A DNA stretch of 64,000 bases from Trachythela sp. YZ-2020 (lineage: Eukaryota > Cnidaria > Anthozoa > Malacalcyonacea > Clavulariidae): the NCBI GenBank assembly GCA_016169945.1, contig JADLSH010000113.1:2685001-2749000 (forward strand), given 5' to 3'. Positions 10,761-22,387 of this stretch are shown in pieces; position 1 is the stretch's first letter, and the number at the start of each line of letters is the position of its first letter. The translations under genes and the position numbers were made by a program. Under the pieces are notes generated by a model. The model saw nothing but the letters and a program-made list of their open reading frames with translations, was not told the origin of the DNA and made no database searches.

Positions 10761-13596
10761 TCGTTCCTATACGGCTATACCATATTTATATTTCCTTAAT
10801 TATGGGTTATATGCACGAGAAAGTCTTCTATTTGTAATGAAATTAGTATAAGCTGTTAAATATAATATGTAGTAATCTTTATCGAACGTGCGTTAACCCA
10901 AACTTATAATACGCATAAATCATTGATGAGAAAAGCAAAGGAAATTATGACCGTGAAGGAGCTTTTATATATGATACAAAATCCTGCCAAATGAACTTTT
11001 ATCACCAAATTATTCTAGTTTATGGTGACGCAATTTGTTATCCCCTTATCATCTGTGGTGTGATTATGGATATTCATTATATTTCTTACTTCGTTATTTT
11101 AGCAAGGACGTAATGTGGTGAAGACAAAGGCGACCAGCAAAGCCAGTGCACGATTTAAAATGACATAAATAGAATGACTAACCGTAATCAACATAAGCCA
11201 TGAAGATCTAAAGATGATAGCTAGAAAAACGTAAGCTTTGTTTATTTAATATAATATGTTATTGACTAATTGACTTTTACTCCTTCCTCACTTTAATACA
11301 CCTTTTCGATAATTACGTCACCGATAACTCGTTGGGCCGGGAGCCTCGTTCTCGTGAATCGTGAGCGAATAGCCGTTCGTCTTGATTCACGATAGCGAGG
11401 CTGCCACGCCAAGTAAGTATTCGTGACGTAATTATCGAAAGGCTGTAATGTCACACCACACCTTTAATTAATGTCTTTTAGCTAATTATCACCTAATAAA
11501 TATAGTTCATTTATTTCCAAAAGGATATGATTTGGTAAGAAGAAAGCTGAACAATCAAACCAAAGAAAGTGCAAGATGGAAAGACCAGAAGAAGGGCTGA
11601 AGGCCTCATGAACCCACGACAAAAATGACGATCCGCAACCATCAGAAGCCACAACATTACCAAGATTAATGTACTGCAGGTTAACAAGGTACTTATTAAG
11701 TGATCAAAGAGGATTTTAGCGATTACACTTGTTTCTCATTGAAAAAGCAAAACCGAACAACGAATTTCATGCCAAAATTAGAAAACATTGATATATATGA
11801 TATTACATGGCGTAACGCAGTTTTCGACGCATTTTATGCAAATATAACTTGGTATGGTTTTGGATGTTGATAATGGAAATGTGCAAGTCTGGTATGAGCG
11901 TACAGAGCACAATATTAATGTCATGAAAATTATATATGTTTTAAGAGTTTCCAATACCTTAAAGCAATTTTTCAGTGTTTCACAAACATTTTCGATTGTA
12001 GTCTTATCTGAAAACAAAGTAAGTAGAGGCTTAACCAAAATCACTGTAAAACGCGCTTAAGTTAGTCTTGTATTCACAATGAAATTAACATAAGCTGAAA
12101 ACAAGCAGAGCAGAGGAATCATCTCAAGCATAAAATCGATAGAATTCGTTGGATTCTTTTTATTCATTTTTTCAATTCCCATGGGAATACACTATGCTTT
12201 GTTTTCATGCTAATGTTGGTTTCATATAGTGAAAATTTGACTTTATAATGAATCCTCTTTGATTAAATATGATAAGTACCTTGTTACTTTCAGGTAAAAC
12301 AATGGAACAATTAATTCATTGTTTGTGTGCACTAAAGCAAATTACGGAAGTGGGTTGAGAGCAGCTGCGATATACCATGCAAATGAAGGCGTTCCGGTTA
12401 AATGAGTATGGGAATTGCGTTTCATATCAATATTTCTAATATACATTTCTGACTTGTTTAAACTATATGGAAACTGTTTTTCGGTTTAGATTTAAATTGC
12501 TGTTATGTCCTATTTCTTTTCAATTCAAATTTGTCAATTGATAAAAATAGTTTTTTCATATTCTAAAATATGTTCGCGCACAACACTACGCATTCTCATG
12601 CTTATTTGACCGAGCCTCTGGTTTAGGTAAGTCTTCCGTTTTAACAGTATGTGATATGTATTATCATGTAAGCTATTACATTACTATTCTAAGTATACAA
12701 GACCATTATTTTGACTGATTTTACTTTTACTTACTACAACATTATTTCATGATATTTTGATATAAATTTGTGCCTGACCATTAGTATGAACATTCATCTA
12801 CTGCAAATCTTGCAATATTACATCTTGATCATTGTAGATATCCTTGATATTGCACATTATCTCCAAAATGTCGACATAAGAAATCACCTCCCCCACCAAC
12901 GAATATTCAGGCCGCCTCCTGGCTAAATAATTTCTTTTATGAATTTTTAAACTTATCAGTAAATTCTAATATATTTTCTCTATTTAGCTGAACTGTAAGA
13001 GTAAAGATAAAAATCATGGACAGACGAAGATGAGGCTTTGTATATCTCAGGTATATTTCAATTTTTATGGTCACGTGTGTAATGCAAATTGTTCATGCGT
13101 TCAATTAAGGTGGCTACCTATAATTTATTGAAATATGGAAAATCTATGATTTGGATAAAAAATTGAAGAATTTTTACTTGTTAGAAAACAAAAATTGTCT
13201 GACTTATACAGAGCAACATTCTAAGAGCGAAATATTGTATACAAAAATGACGTCATTGCTGTTGCTATGGTAACAATGACGTTTCAGTATGGCCAATATT
13301 TTGGCTTTTAACGCTTTTTAGGAGAAAATATTTTGGGCTTTTAGCATGGTTAACCCCATTTTCCATTCTATAAAACGTTTTCCTGTTGTAAAATATATTA
13401 TCTGAACGAGTTTGAAATCCTGTAGAGCGAAAAATATTGATAACAAAGAATCATGTTTATTAATCTTATAAGAATTTACTTGTACAGAATTTCTTTAAAC
13501 TTCAGATAATCCATTTTTCCTGAAAAAATATTTTTTGTGAAAGAAAAAGTCGGGGTAACCAGGGGTTTTGTTGAGTAAAGTGCATAAAGAGCTAAT

Positions 13597-13955
13597 ATGT
13601 CCAACAAAGACAAGACACCGACAAAATACTATAGCTCTGTAGTATACGAATTTACCTGCCCTGGATGTAGAAGTAGATATATCGGTAAAAGTAGATATAT
13701 GGACGATAAATCTGAAGTTTTTAACCACATACAATCATGCGAACAGTTCCAACATATCAAATCCATTTTAGAACTTTATCCTATCTTTAACCCAACTACA
13801 TCCTTAATACTACCAGAATTAACAACTCAAAGGTTATCGATAGAGCTGATCACTGGTCCTTATTGCTTTTTAAAGAATCACTCGCCATTCGACGCCTTAA
13901 ACCTGAACTTAATCATGGAACAAAAGCATCGAAAGAACTGATAATATTTAACTAA
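13597..13955 (+). pseudogene. Penelope-like GIY-YIG fragment, copy B
   Basis: The encoded peptide is identical to that of 5998-6356, including the frame change near the NSKVIDRADHW segment. This is evidence for duplication after the lesion arose, not for two independent insertions. Confidence 0.8.
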
Positions 13956-14130
13956 TCTTGTATATAACTATATATCAAATTACTTTTAATCTTCTTATCT
14001 TCACTATATATATCTATGTAATGTAACCTTGCATCATTCCTGATGATGACTAAAACATAGTCGAAAGCTCGATCTATTAAAATGTTTATTTTCGGAGTTA
14101 CCGTCGTTCTATATTGCTCAATATATGTTA

Positions 14131-14471
14131 TAGCCTGTGTGGCCGGCCCTTGTTGGAGGAAAAGAAGAACTGGGAGTGAGGGTCTGCAAAACTCCAGCTT
14201 TCAGGATTAAACGCCCCAGCAAAGGCTCATTAAAATTGCCCAATAAAAACGCATCTGGAGTATAAGGAAAACCCTGAACCGATGGAAATGTATTCGCGTG
14301 TGCATAAGCATGCCAATCAAGACGAAGAAATGTAGTAATACATTCCTGTGTGCGTAAACATGTCAATTAATTCTTGGTGTTGACCAATCAAATACTATGT
14401 TCTAGGTTTTGTTGCAGGCCCTCACTCCCATTCTTCTTTTCCGCTCCAATGAGGGCCGGCCACGCAGGCTA
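14131..14471. mobile_element. Mutator-like MITE, copy B
   Basis: TAGCCTGTGTGGCC and GGCCACGCAGGCTA ends, flanked by TATATGTTA at 14122-14130 and 14472-14480. It is a few bases shorter than copy A through run-length differences. Confidence 0.75.
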
Positions 14472-15823
14472 TATATGTTATACAAGTTATTTTCTAACGA
14501 GTAACAACTCTAGTTCAAAAAATTAATTTAAATAATAAATTTTCCATATTTCAAAAATCGCAGGATCACACCTTAAACTAGATCTATAAGATATGGATCA
14601 TAAAGCTAGACTAATATAAATAATGAGTTCCATCAACTGTCCATACCATGTATTCTATTTATTATTATTTACATGAAACAACCTATGAGACAACGTACAA
14701 GTTTTACTCCTCTCATTCCCCATTCTGTATTTTGCCAAACCCTATATTATACAGTGATTTGAGGTCTTTCTAAAATTATATTGTCCACTTCTCTCAAAAA
14801 GGATGCTATATGAAGGCAACTAGACAACCCATTTGAAAAGAAAGCAAAAGGAACAAGCTGAGATGAAAAAGAACAGAATGATGACCCATGACCAACAGAA
14901 GCAATGACAATACAAAAAAGACAATAGGTGTAAGTTTTGTTGATGTAATTCATATTGATGTAATTCATGATACAATTCCTATTTGAAATGTTGTATAAAT
15001 GTGGACTTTTGTGGTGCAACACACTAAACACAGCATGCAAAATTTGAACAAAGGACACAACATAATGCGATATAGCACATTTGAAATTTTTAATGACATG
15101 ACTAATTGACATGTGACATACTAATCAACATGCGTTGGTTATAAGGGATTTTACATGAAGAATAATATATCAAGCCACCAGCATCTATTTGTATTTTCAA
15201 AGCCCATCTTAACACAACTTTTCTCCCTTTTTATGGTCATTCACTGGATGTTGGGTGCATTTGTTACCTACTGGATGGACATGATGTGATATGAGGAAGG
15301 CCACTTAATCCAACCAAACAGAGTACAAGATTGAACAACCAGATCAAGAAGTGCTAGATGACCTGGACCCATCAACAGAATGACGACCTGCCACCAACAT
15401 AAGCTACAACAAAGTCGATTGAAGATGTAAGCTTTGTTGATCTTATCTAGGTTATAAACCATATCACTCATTATTTAATTACCACACCTTATTCTTTATA
15501 CTCAGTTTTAAGTCTAATATGCCACACCTTGTCTAAGTGTTTCAATTCTAGCATTCTTATTCAACATGGCCGCTCATGGTTATATTTGTATTCTCCATAT
15601 TTTGTGGCAATGCAGTGGATCTTCATTATATTTAGTTATTATTATAGTTACTCATATAGTTTGTTCATTTTAGTGAAGATGCGATGTGGTGAAGACTAGA
15701 CATGGACCCATCAACAGAATGACAACCCATGACCAACATAAGACAATGCAATGATGATAGTAAATGTAAGTCTTGTTGATTTAAAACCTGGCATGTTACA
15801 GACTATATTACAATGTGATGTTA

Positions 15824-16520
15824 TGCACCTATCAACGGCCTGCCAGGGGGTACACCCTGGGACTTGATTCAAATTCCACCTCCCTCCCCAGGGGAAGGAT
15901 CATATCAAAGTGCCCCCACCCGTGGGATTGAATAAAGTGGCACATAAAAGATTTTAAAGTTGCTTCAGGAAAAACATATACAAAGTTTTCTTTTGCGAAT
16001 GTGAATTCTGTTAAGTAACTGAGCATAAGGAAAAAGGTAGTCCAACAAAATTATCCCCCAGCTGACAAGTTGTAATACTATCTTTTTGCTGGTAAGGAAA
16101 AATATGCTCCTGGTAATGCATGAATGGAAGACGAGTGTTACAAAAAGAGAAGACGAGAAAAATTCCTGGCAATATTTCAAGTCAGTTCCCAGGCCGTAGT
16201 CTAAAGCAAATCTTATTTGACACACATTTTAATAACTATTATAATAATCATAATAGTAACGGATAAATATTCAAAAATATAAGACACACAAGACATTTTG
16301 ACGTTGTTGTTTTTCCTACGATATGAACTTGCACACTCTATTTATTTAATGGCATGACAACCCCCCCCCCCCCCCCACACACACAGACACATTTATATAG
16401 ACATTGCGAAGTCTGTAAATTCCTAGAGGCCAAAATACGCAGCTAGAATACCAGATTCCCCCCATTTCCCCCCCCGGGTGTCCTGCGGGTGTTCCCCCGG
16501 GCAGGCCGTTGATAGGTGCA
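15824..16520. mobile_element. PIF/Harbinger-like MITE, copy C
   Basis: This is the counterpart of 620-1313 with the same inverted ends and TTA flanks. Confidence 0.75.
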
Positions 16521-17525
16521 TTATATTACTTCCTTACTTTGAACTCTGATTGCTACACCACACCTTTTGACTCAGTTTTAGGCCCCATCCACACATAGCC
16601 GAGTAAGTTTGTATCTGCAAACATTTTGTTGCTGTTACGCATTCCGTCAACACGTATCCGGAACAAAATGTTTGCGGATACAAACAAAATTTGTATTTTA
16701 TTGAACGTGTTTTGGCTTGCAAAATGCCAAAGGGTGTTCCATATAGATAGAGAAATATATCGAGATAGAGCAAATAATATATAGTTTTCGCTTACCTCAA
16801 GGTATCCACTACAACCTGTCGATTGTCTTCTCTGAAAACAAATAACATATAGACAATTGGACATGGTCATGGAGTGGAAACTGACAAACTGTCATGGCCA
16901 GAAATGCGGGACAACATGGCTGCCAAGCATGCGCAACTAAATACAAATCTAAGATCATAAGATGCCTATTTATAAACATTTAAACTACGCTCCCAGCCTC
17001 GGAGCCTCCCGAGAAAAGTTAGAAAACTATATCTTTACCTTAGTTTCGTTGTGAGATGTGCAAACCTGAACCGACTCGTAGATACTGTTTCTATTTTATA
17101 GAAGTATAACCAGATATTCTATTAATGTGTTCCACAATGCAGTGAAATAGCGAAATTTCGTTCTAAAACTTGCTTGATCGCCATTTTGAAAAAAGATGCA
17201 ATACTTCATTTAGCCATAGAATAACGTCTCTACATTATTATGAAGAGGAAGTGAGACGGATTCTGTATACCATTTATAAACTTGTGTTTTGACTTTTGAC
17301 ACTTGTTTTAATTGAACGCGTTTTGTTCTACGAATGTTCATTATACTTTCTTGTGGAAGTTAACGATAACTTTACTTCAATTTTGTTTAGCTTAGCCAAG
17401 CATATTTAATTTTTCGGAATGCGTTTGTGCGCGAGTGTCCTACATTTCTGGCCATGATCGAATCCCAATTGCTTGAATCTTTTGTCTTTTTCACTGTCAG
17501 TTAGGATATGAGACAAGCTTTCTTA

Positions 17526-18353
17526 GGGGCGGGCCATTAGAAAAGTGATGGGGGGTAGACTTTTTCGACTTGCACGAATTTTTTTATATTTCCTGCTTGT
17601 GTCGAAATTTTTCTTTACCTCTCATCCTTTGCACGAATTTTTTCCAAGTTATATTAGGAGATATAAATTAAAACATACCTTTAAACGAAGAGGTTGGATT
17701 CTCAGGTTAGCAACACGGGTGACGCGAGACACGGAATCGTATAAATCGTAATTTTATTATGTTGAATTTATTCGATCTAATAAATAATATAGTAAAGGAT
17801 AATGAGTGTAAGTATGTAATAACAAATGTTGTATGTGCGCTATCAATCTATTAAACCTAATGATAAGACACTTACTTATTTGCCGGGTCTTCACGATCTA
17901 CAATTACTTCATTCCAGGTTAGCAGTAAACGAATAGCTAAACAGTTTAGCTACAACACAGGTTAGCATGCGCCTTCACAGTAAAACTAAAAGTCTTTTGT
18001 CTCGATAACTAATAATGTGCGTCAAATTACGTGTCAATCAATTCCCTTAATCATGCATAAATTAATCCCAGGTATTAATAATTACTTATCTAATGTCAGT
18101 TCGTCAACGATCCAGAGGTGGTGAGGTGTACGAGGCTGTAGGTGGGTCCTCCCAGAAATTTTTGAATTCTTGAGCCTGTGGCTTGATTTCTTGCATTTTT
18201 ATAGTGACAGCTTTTAATATATCCCATCCAGACAGAATTTTTACTTCGACTGCAGGAATTGTTTTTGCAAGTTTGATCTTGCATGAATTTTTTCTTTCAT
18301 TTTCCCTTGTTGCTTTTACCCCCCCCCCCCCCACTTTTCTAATGGGCCGCCCC
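17526..18353. mobile_element. PIF/Harbinger-like MITE, copy C
   Basis: This is the counterpart of 2323-3165. Both ends and the TTA flanks are intact and the poly-C tract is retained. Several T-runs are shorter than in copy A. Confidence 0.78.
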
Positions 18354-20639
18354 TTAGTTCCTATACGGCTATACCATATTTATATTTCCTTAATTATGGG
18401 TTATATGCACGAGAAAGTCTTCTATTTGTAATGAAATTAGTATAAGCTGTTAAATATAATATGTAGTAATCTTTATCGAACGTACGTTAACCCAAACTTA
18501 TAATACGCATAAATCATTGATGAGAAAAGCAAAGGAAATTATGACCGTGAAGGAGCTTTTATATATGATACAAAATCCTGCCAAATGAACTTTTATCACC
18601 AAATGTTATTTTAAGCATATTGAATACTTATTCTAGTTTATGGTGACGCAATTTGTTATCCCCTTATCATCTGTGGTGATATTATGGATATTCATTATAT
18701 TCCTTACTTCGTTATTTTAGCAAGGACGTAATGTGGTGAAGACAAGGCGACCAACCAAAGCCAGTGCAAGATTTAAAATGACATAAATAGAATGACTAAC
18801 CGTAATCAACATAAGCCATGAAGATCTAAAGATGATAGCTAGAAAAAGGTAAGCTTTGTTTATTTAATATAATATGTTATTGACTAATTGACTTTTACTC
18901 CTTCCTCACTTTAATACACCTTTTCGATAATTACATCACAGATCACTCGTTGGGCCGAGCCTCGTTCTCGTGAATCGTGAGCGAATAGCCGTTCGTCTTG
19001 ATTCACGATAAGCGAGGCTGCCACGCCAAGTAAGTATTCGTGGCGTAATTATCGAAAGGCTGTAATGTCACACCACACCTTTAATTAATGTCTTTTAGCT
19101 AATTATCACCTAATAAATATAGTTCATTTATTTCCAAAGGATTTGATTTGGTAAGAAGAAAGCTGAACAATCAAACCAAAGAAAGTGCAAGATGGAAAGA
19201 CCAGAAGAAGGGCTGAAGGCCTCATGAACCCACGACAAAAATGACGATCCGCAACCATCAGAAGCCACAACATTACCAAGATTAATGTACTGCAGGTTAA
19301 CAAGGTACTTATTAAGTGATCAAAGAGGATTTTAGCGATTACACTTGTTTCTCATTGAAAAAGCAAAAACCGAACAACGAATTTCATGCCAAAATTAGAA
19401 AAACATTGATATATATGATATTACATGGCGTAACGCAGTTTTCGACGCATTTTATGCAAATATAACTTGGTATGGTTTTGGATGTTGATAATGGAAATGT
19501 GCAAGTCTGGTATGAGCGTACAGAGCACAATATTAATGTCATGAAAATTATATATGTTTTAAGAGTTTCCAATACCTTAAAGCAATTTTTCAGTGTTTCA
19601 CAAACATTTTCGATTGTAGTCTTATCTGAAAACAAAGTAAGTAGAGGCTTAACCAAAATCACTGTAAAACGCGCTTAAGTTAGTCTTGTATTCACAATGA
19701 AATTAACATAAGCTGAAAACAAGCAGAGCAGAGGAATCATCTCAAGCATAAAATCGATAGAATTTGTTGGATTCTTTTTATTCATTTTTTCAATTCCCAT
19801 GGGAATACACTATGCTTTGTTTTCATGCTAATGTTGGTTTCATATAGTGAAAATTTGACTTTATAATGAATCCTCTTTGATTAAATATGATAAGTACCTT
19901 GTTACTTTCAGGTAAAACAATGGAACAATTAATTCATTGTTTGTGTGCACTAAAGCAAATTACGGAAGTGGGTTGAGAGCAGCTGCGATATACCATGCAA
20001 ATGAAGGCGTTCCGGTTAAATGAGTATGGGAATTGCGTTTCATATCAATATTTCTAATATACATTTCGACTTGTTTAAACTATATGGAAACTGTTTTTCG
20101 GTTTAGATTTAAATTGCTGTTATGTCCTATTTCTTTTTCAATTCAAATTTGTCAATTGATAAAAAATAGTTTTTTCATATTCTAAAATATGTTCGCGCAC
20201 AACACTACGCATTCTCATGCTTATTTGACCGAGCCTCTGGTTTAGGTAAGTCTTCCGTTTATACCTACTTCGGATCAGTTAACAAAACAAAAAGCCCATG
20301 TCCTTTCAGTTAAGGTTCTACATTTCGAAACTGAATCCAAAACTCAGTCTAAGTGGGTTATAGGATAGCTAATGATAACGTAATTTATCTTTTTATTTTG
20401 CTTTTTTGTTTATAACGTAATTTTTTTAGGCAGCTTAGAACTGAGGCAGACAGGCAGAATGAGGTAGCCGAGGCAGTGGGTAGGGATCAGTGAGGGGACC
20501 TTGTCATTTCGGCCATGGGATTCAAATTTGCATGCTAAGTATTTCTTACTAACATTTGTTGTTTTACATTTGCTAGGTATGCGCGGCTGCTCTCAAGAGA
20601 AGATCAACTTAGCAATATGCATTCATTTGCATTTGCAAG

Positions 20640-20885
20640 GTTGGTCTTCTCTTCGCCATGCTATCCCGGCTGGCTCTCCGAGTGCCACTTCTAGAAGTGC
20701 TGTAAGTACCTCTACAATGTGTGGGGAGGTACTTCTACTTAAAGTGACACTTGGAGAGCTGGCCAGGGTTGGGGGGAGGGCTCTCTGCCTCGCTACCCTG
20801 GCCAGCTCTCCGAGTGCTACTTCTACTTAAAGTAGAGGTAGTACTTGGGGAGCTGGCTGGGGTAGCGAGGCGAAGAGCCCTCCCC
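20640..20885. repeat. GC-rich foldback repeat
   Basis: The words CTGGCTCTCCGAGTG, GAGAGCTGGCCAGG, CCTGGCCAGCTCTC and GGGGAGCTGGCTGG alternate in inverted orientation around short CTTCTACTTAAAGT segments. The stretch can therefore fold into nested hairpins. It sits just after the truncation point of copy C in otherwise unique sequence. A perfect palindrome, CAATTCCCATGGGAATTG, follows at about 20916-20933. No gene is evident. Confidence 0.55.
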
Positions 20886-20940
20886 CAAGGGGGATATATA
20901 TTTTTTTTCAAATTTTCAATTCCCATGGGAATTGAATTTT

Positions 20941-21928
20941 TAATTAAGAGGACACCAGTGTATAATTAATGAACAATTTATTGAAAAGATTGTAACTGTT
21001 ACAAATTACAATAAAAGAGTACCACTACTGCATACTTATTTAAATAACAATAGAAGAAAACAGAACATGGCACAAGAGAACATTTAACATTGTGTTCAAC
21101 ACAAGTGATTAAACACAACATTAAAAACAACTTGTTTGCTCAAGAATTAACATCTAAAAACGTTAAACCTTGAGAAAACAAGAGAACTTGGTCTTTTCAA
21201 GATAAATGTTTATACTTAGAGATCAATAATTATAAAACAACTCTTAGTGAGAATTTCAGCGAAATAAACGAGTCTCAGCGAGATACCCAAAGCTCAAGAC
21301 AGAGTTATTTTACAATTACAAAGAAAGAATATGGCTCAAAGATATAGTAATTATGGTAAATTGAGCATGCTTAGTTTTTCTTCATTTACAAATGCACTTA
21401 GTGTTTTTGGTGAAGTCGCTGCGACTTTCATTCGAGTATGAAAAGCAATAATTTTACCGGACATGTTTTAAAAGGAAGAGGAGTCACTAAGTCGTTGGCA
21501 AGACGTTAAGGAATTTAATTGCTGAAAAGCAGTTATAAGCAGTTATAAAGTGCCTTTATAACATCTTGACAGCATTGAATATCACAGTAAACGTAATACT
21601 TAAGGATTTATAATTAAGTTTTGCCAAATGAAATTTTTTGAAAATTTCGAAATATCCTCATCTTAAAAAGCCATATATCTTTCTTATTGTATTTTAACCT
21701 GACAACTCAGTGTAAATTAATTGGATAATGTAAATACTAATTCATGTGATGAAAATGCGTAAATTTAATGCAACAAATAGTTTCAATAGTTTTTCTATAA
21801 ACCATTTTATAACTTACAAATCTCATACTATTTTTTTGAACAAATATTGATTTCAATTTGCTTTGCTTAAGAAAATCAAACAGTGGTACGATATTTCTTG
21901 GTGGTAAACCCATTCATAGTTACAGTAA
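20941..21928. other. AT-rich stretch, nothing recognised
   Basis: This is about 1 kb of AT-rich sequence without a long frame, tandem repeat or inverted repeat that I could see. Confidence 0.5.
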
Positions 21929-21930
21929 TA

Positions 21931-22377
21931 CAGGGTGTCTCAAAAAAAAAAGGTAATCCAACTTTAGCATGCCATTGTGCGTTAATTACTTGGTGCATGA
22001 ACGTAATTTTTTCATAATAATAAAGATCAGGCTTTTAGCTGTTGGATGACACGTTTTTCATCCAATATGGAGGGAAAATGACATGCACGTTTTTCATCAT
22101 ATGGAGGAAAAAAATGAGCCAAGCTCTAAACTCATTGTTAAAATGACACATTCGTGATTAATTGCTTTCCTTTTGTCATGCACTGCTTTAATTAGGCACA
22201 GAACAATTTTTATCGGACTCGTATTTGCTCATTTTTTCTCCATATTGGAGGAAAAACGTGTCATTCAACAGCTAAAAGCCTGATCTTTCTTAATATTAAA
22301 AAATTATGCTCGTTTACCAAGTGATTTACGCACAATAGCGTGCTGAAGTTGGATTACCTTTTTTTTGAGACACCCTG
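21931..22377. mobile_element. near-palindromic TA-flanked MITE (mariner/Tc1-like ends)
   Basis: The left end CAGGGTGTCTC and the right end GAGACACCCTG are inverted and flanked by TA at 21929-21930 and 22378-22379, the target duplication of Tc1/mariner elements. The interior pairs too: GATCAGGCTTTTAGCTGTTG near 22026 against CAACAGCTAAAAGCCTGATC near 22266. Almost the whole 447 bp can fold into one hairpin. It has no transposase. Confidence 0.85.
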
Positions 22378-22387
22378 TATATATGAC

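Larger units (their letters stand above)
13109..14572. mobile_element. TTAA-flanked composite element, copy B
   Basis: This is the counterpart of 5522-6976, with TTAA at 13105-13108 and 14573-14576. It contains the Penelope-like fragment at 13597-13955 and the nested Mutator-like MITE at 14131-14471. Confidence 0.5.
7608..15204. repeat. 7.6-kb tandem macro-repeat, copy B
   Basis: This is a complete 7,597-bp unit collinear with copy A, differing by scattered substitutions and small indels, many in homopolymers. Around 10,660-10,760 copy B lacks the poly-C tract seen in A and C and has several shortened runs. At 13,310-13,350 a short stretch differs from copy A more strongly (TTTAGGAGAAAATATTTTGG in B). 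It holds all five modules: 7681-7829, 8077-8168, 11103-11230, 11524-11670 and 14801-14939. Confidence 0.97.
15205..20260. repeat. 7.6-kb tandem macro-repeat, copy C (truncated)
   Basis: It is collinear with copy A from its base 1 up to the word TCTTCCGTTT, which ends at 20260; after that the sequence is unrelated. About 2.55 kb of the unit, including the Penelope/MITE insertion and module 5, is missing. It has a private 31-bp insertion near 18605-18635 (TTATTTTAAGCATATTGAATA and following) relative to A and B. Modules present: 15278-15426, 15674-15765, 18721-18848 and 19140-19286. Confidence 0.96.
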
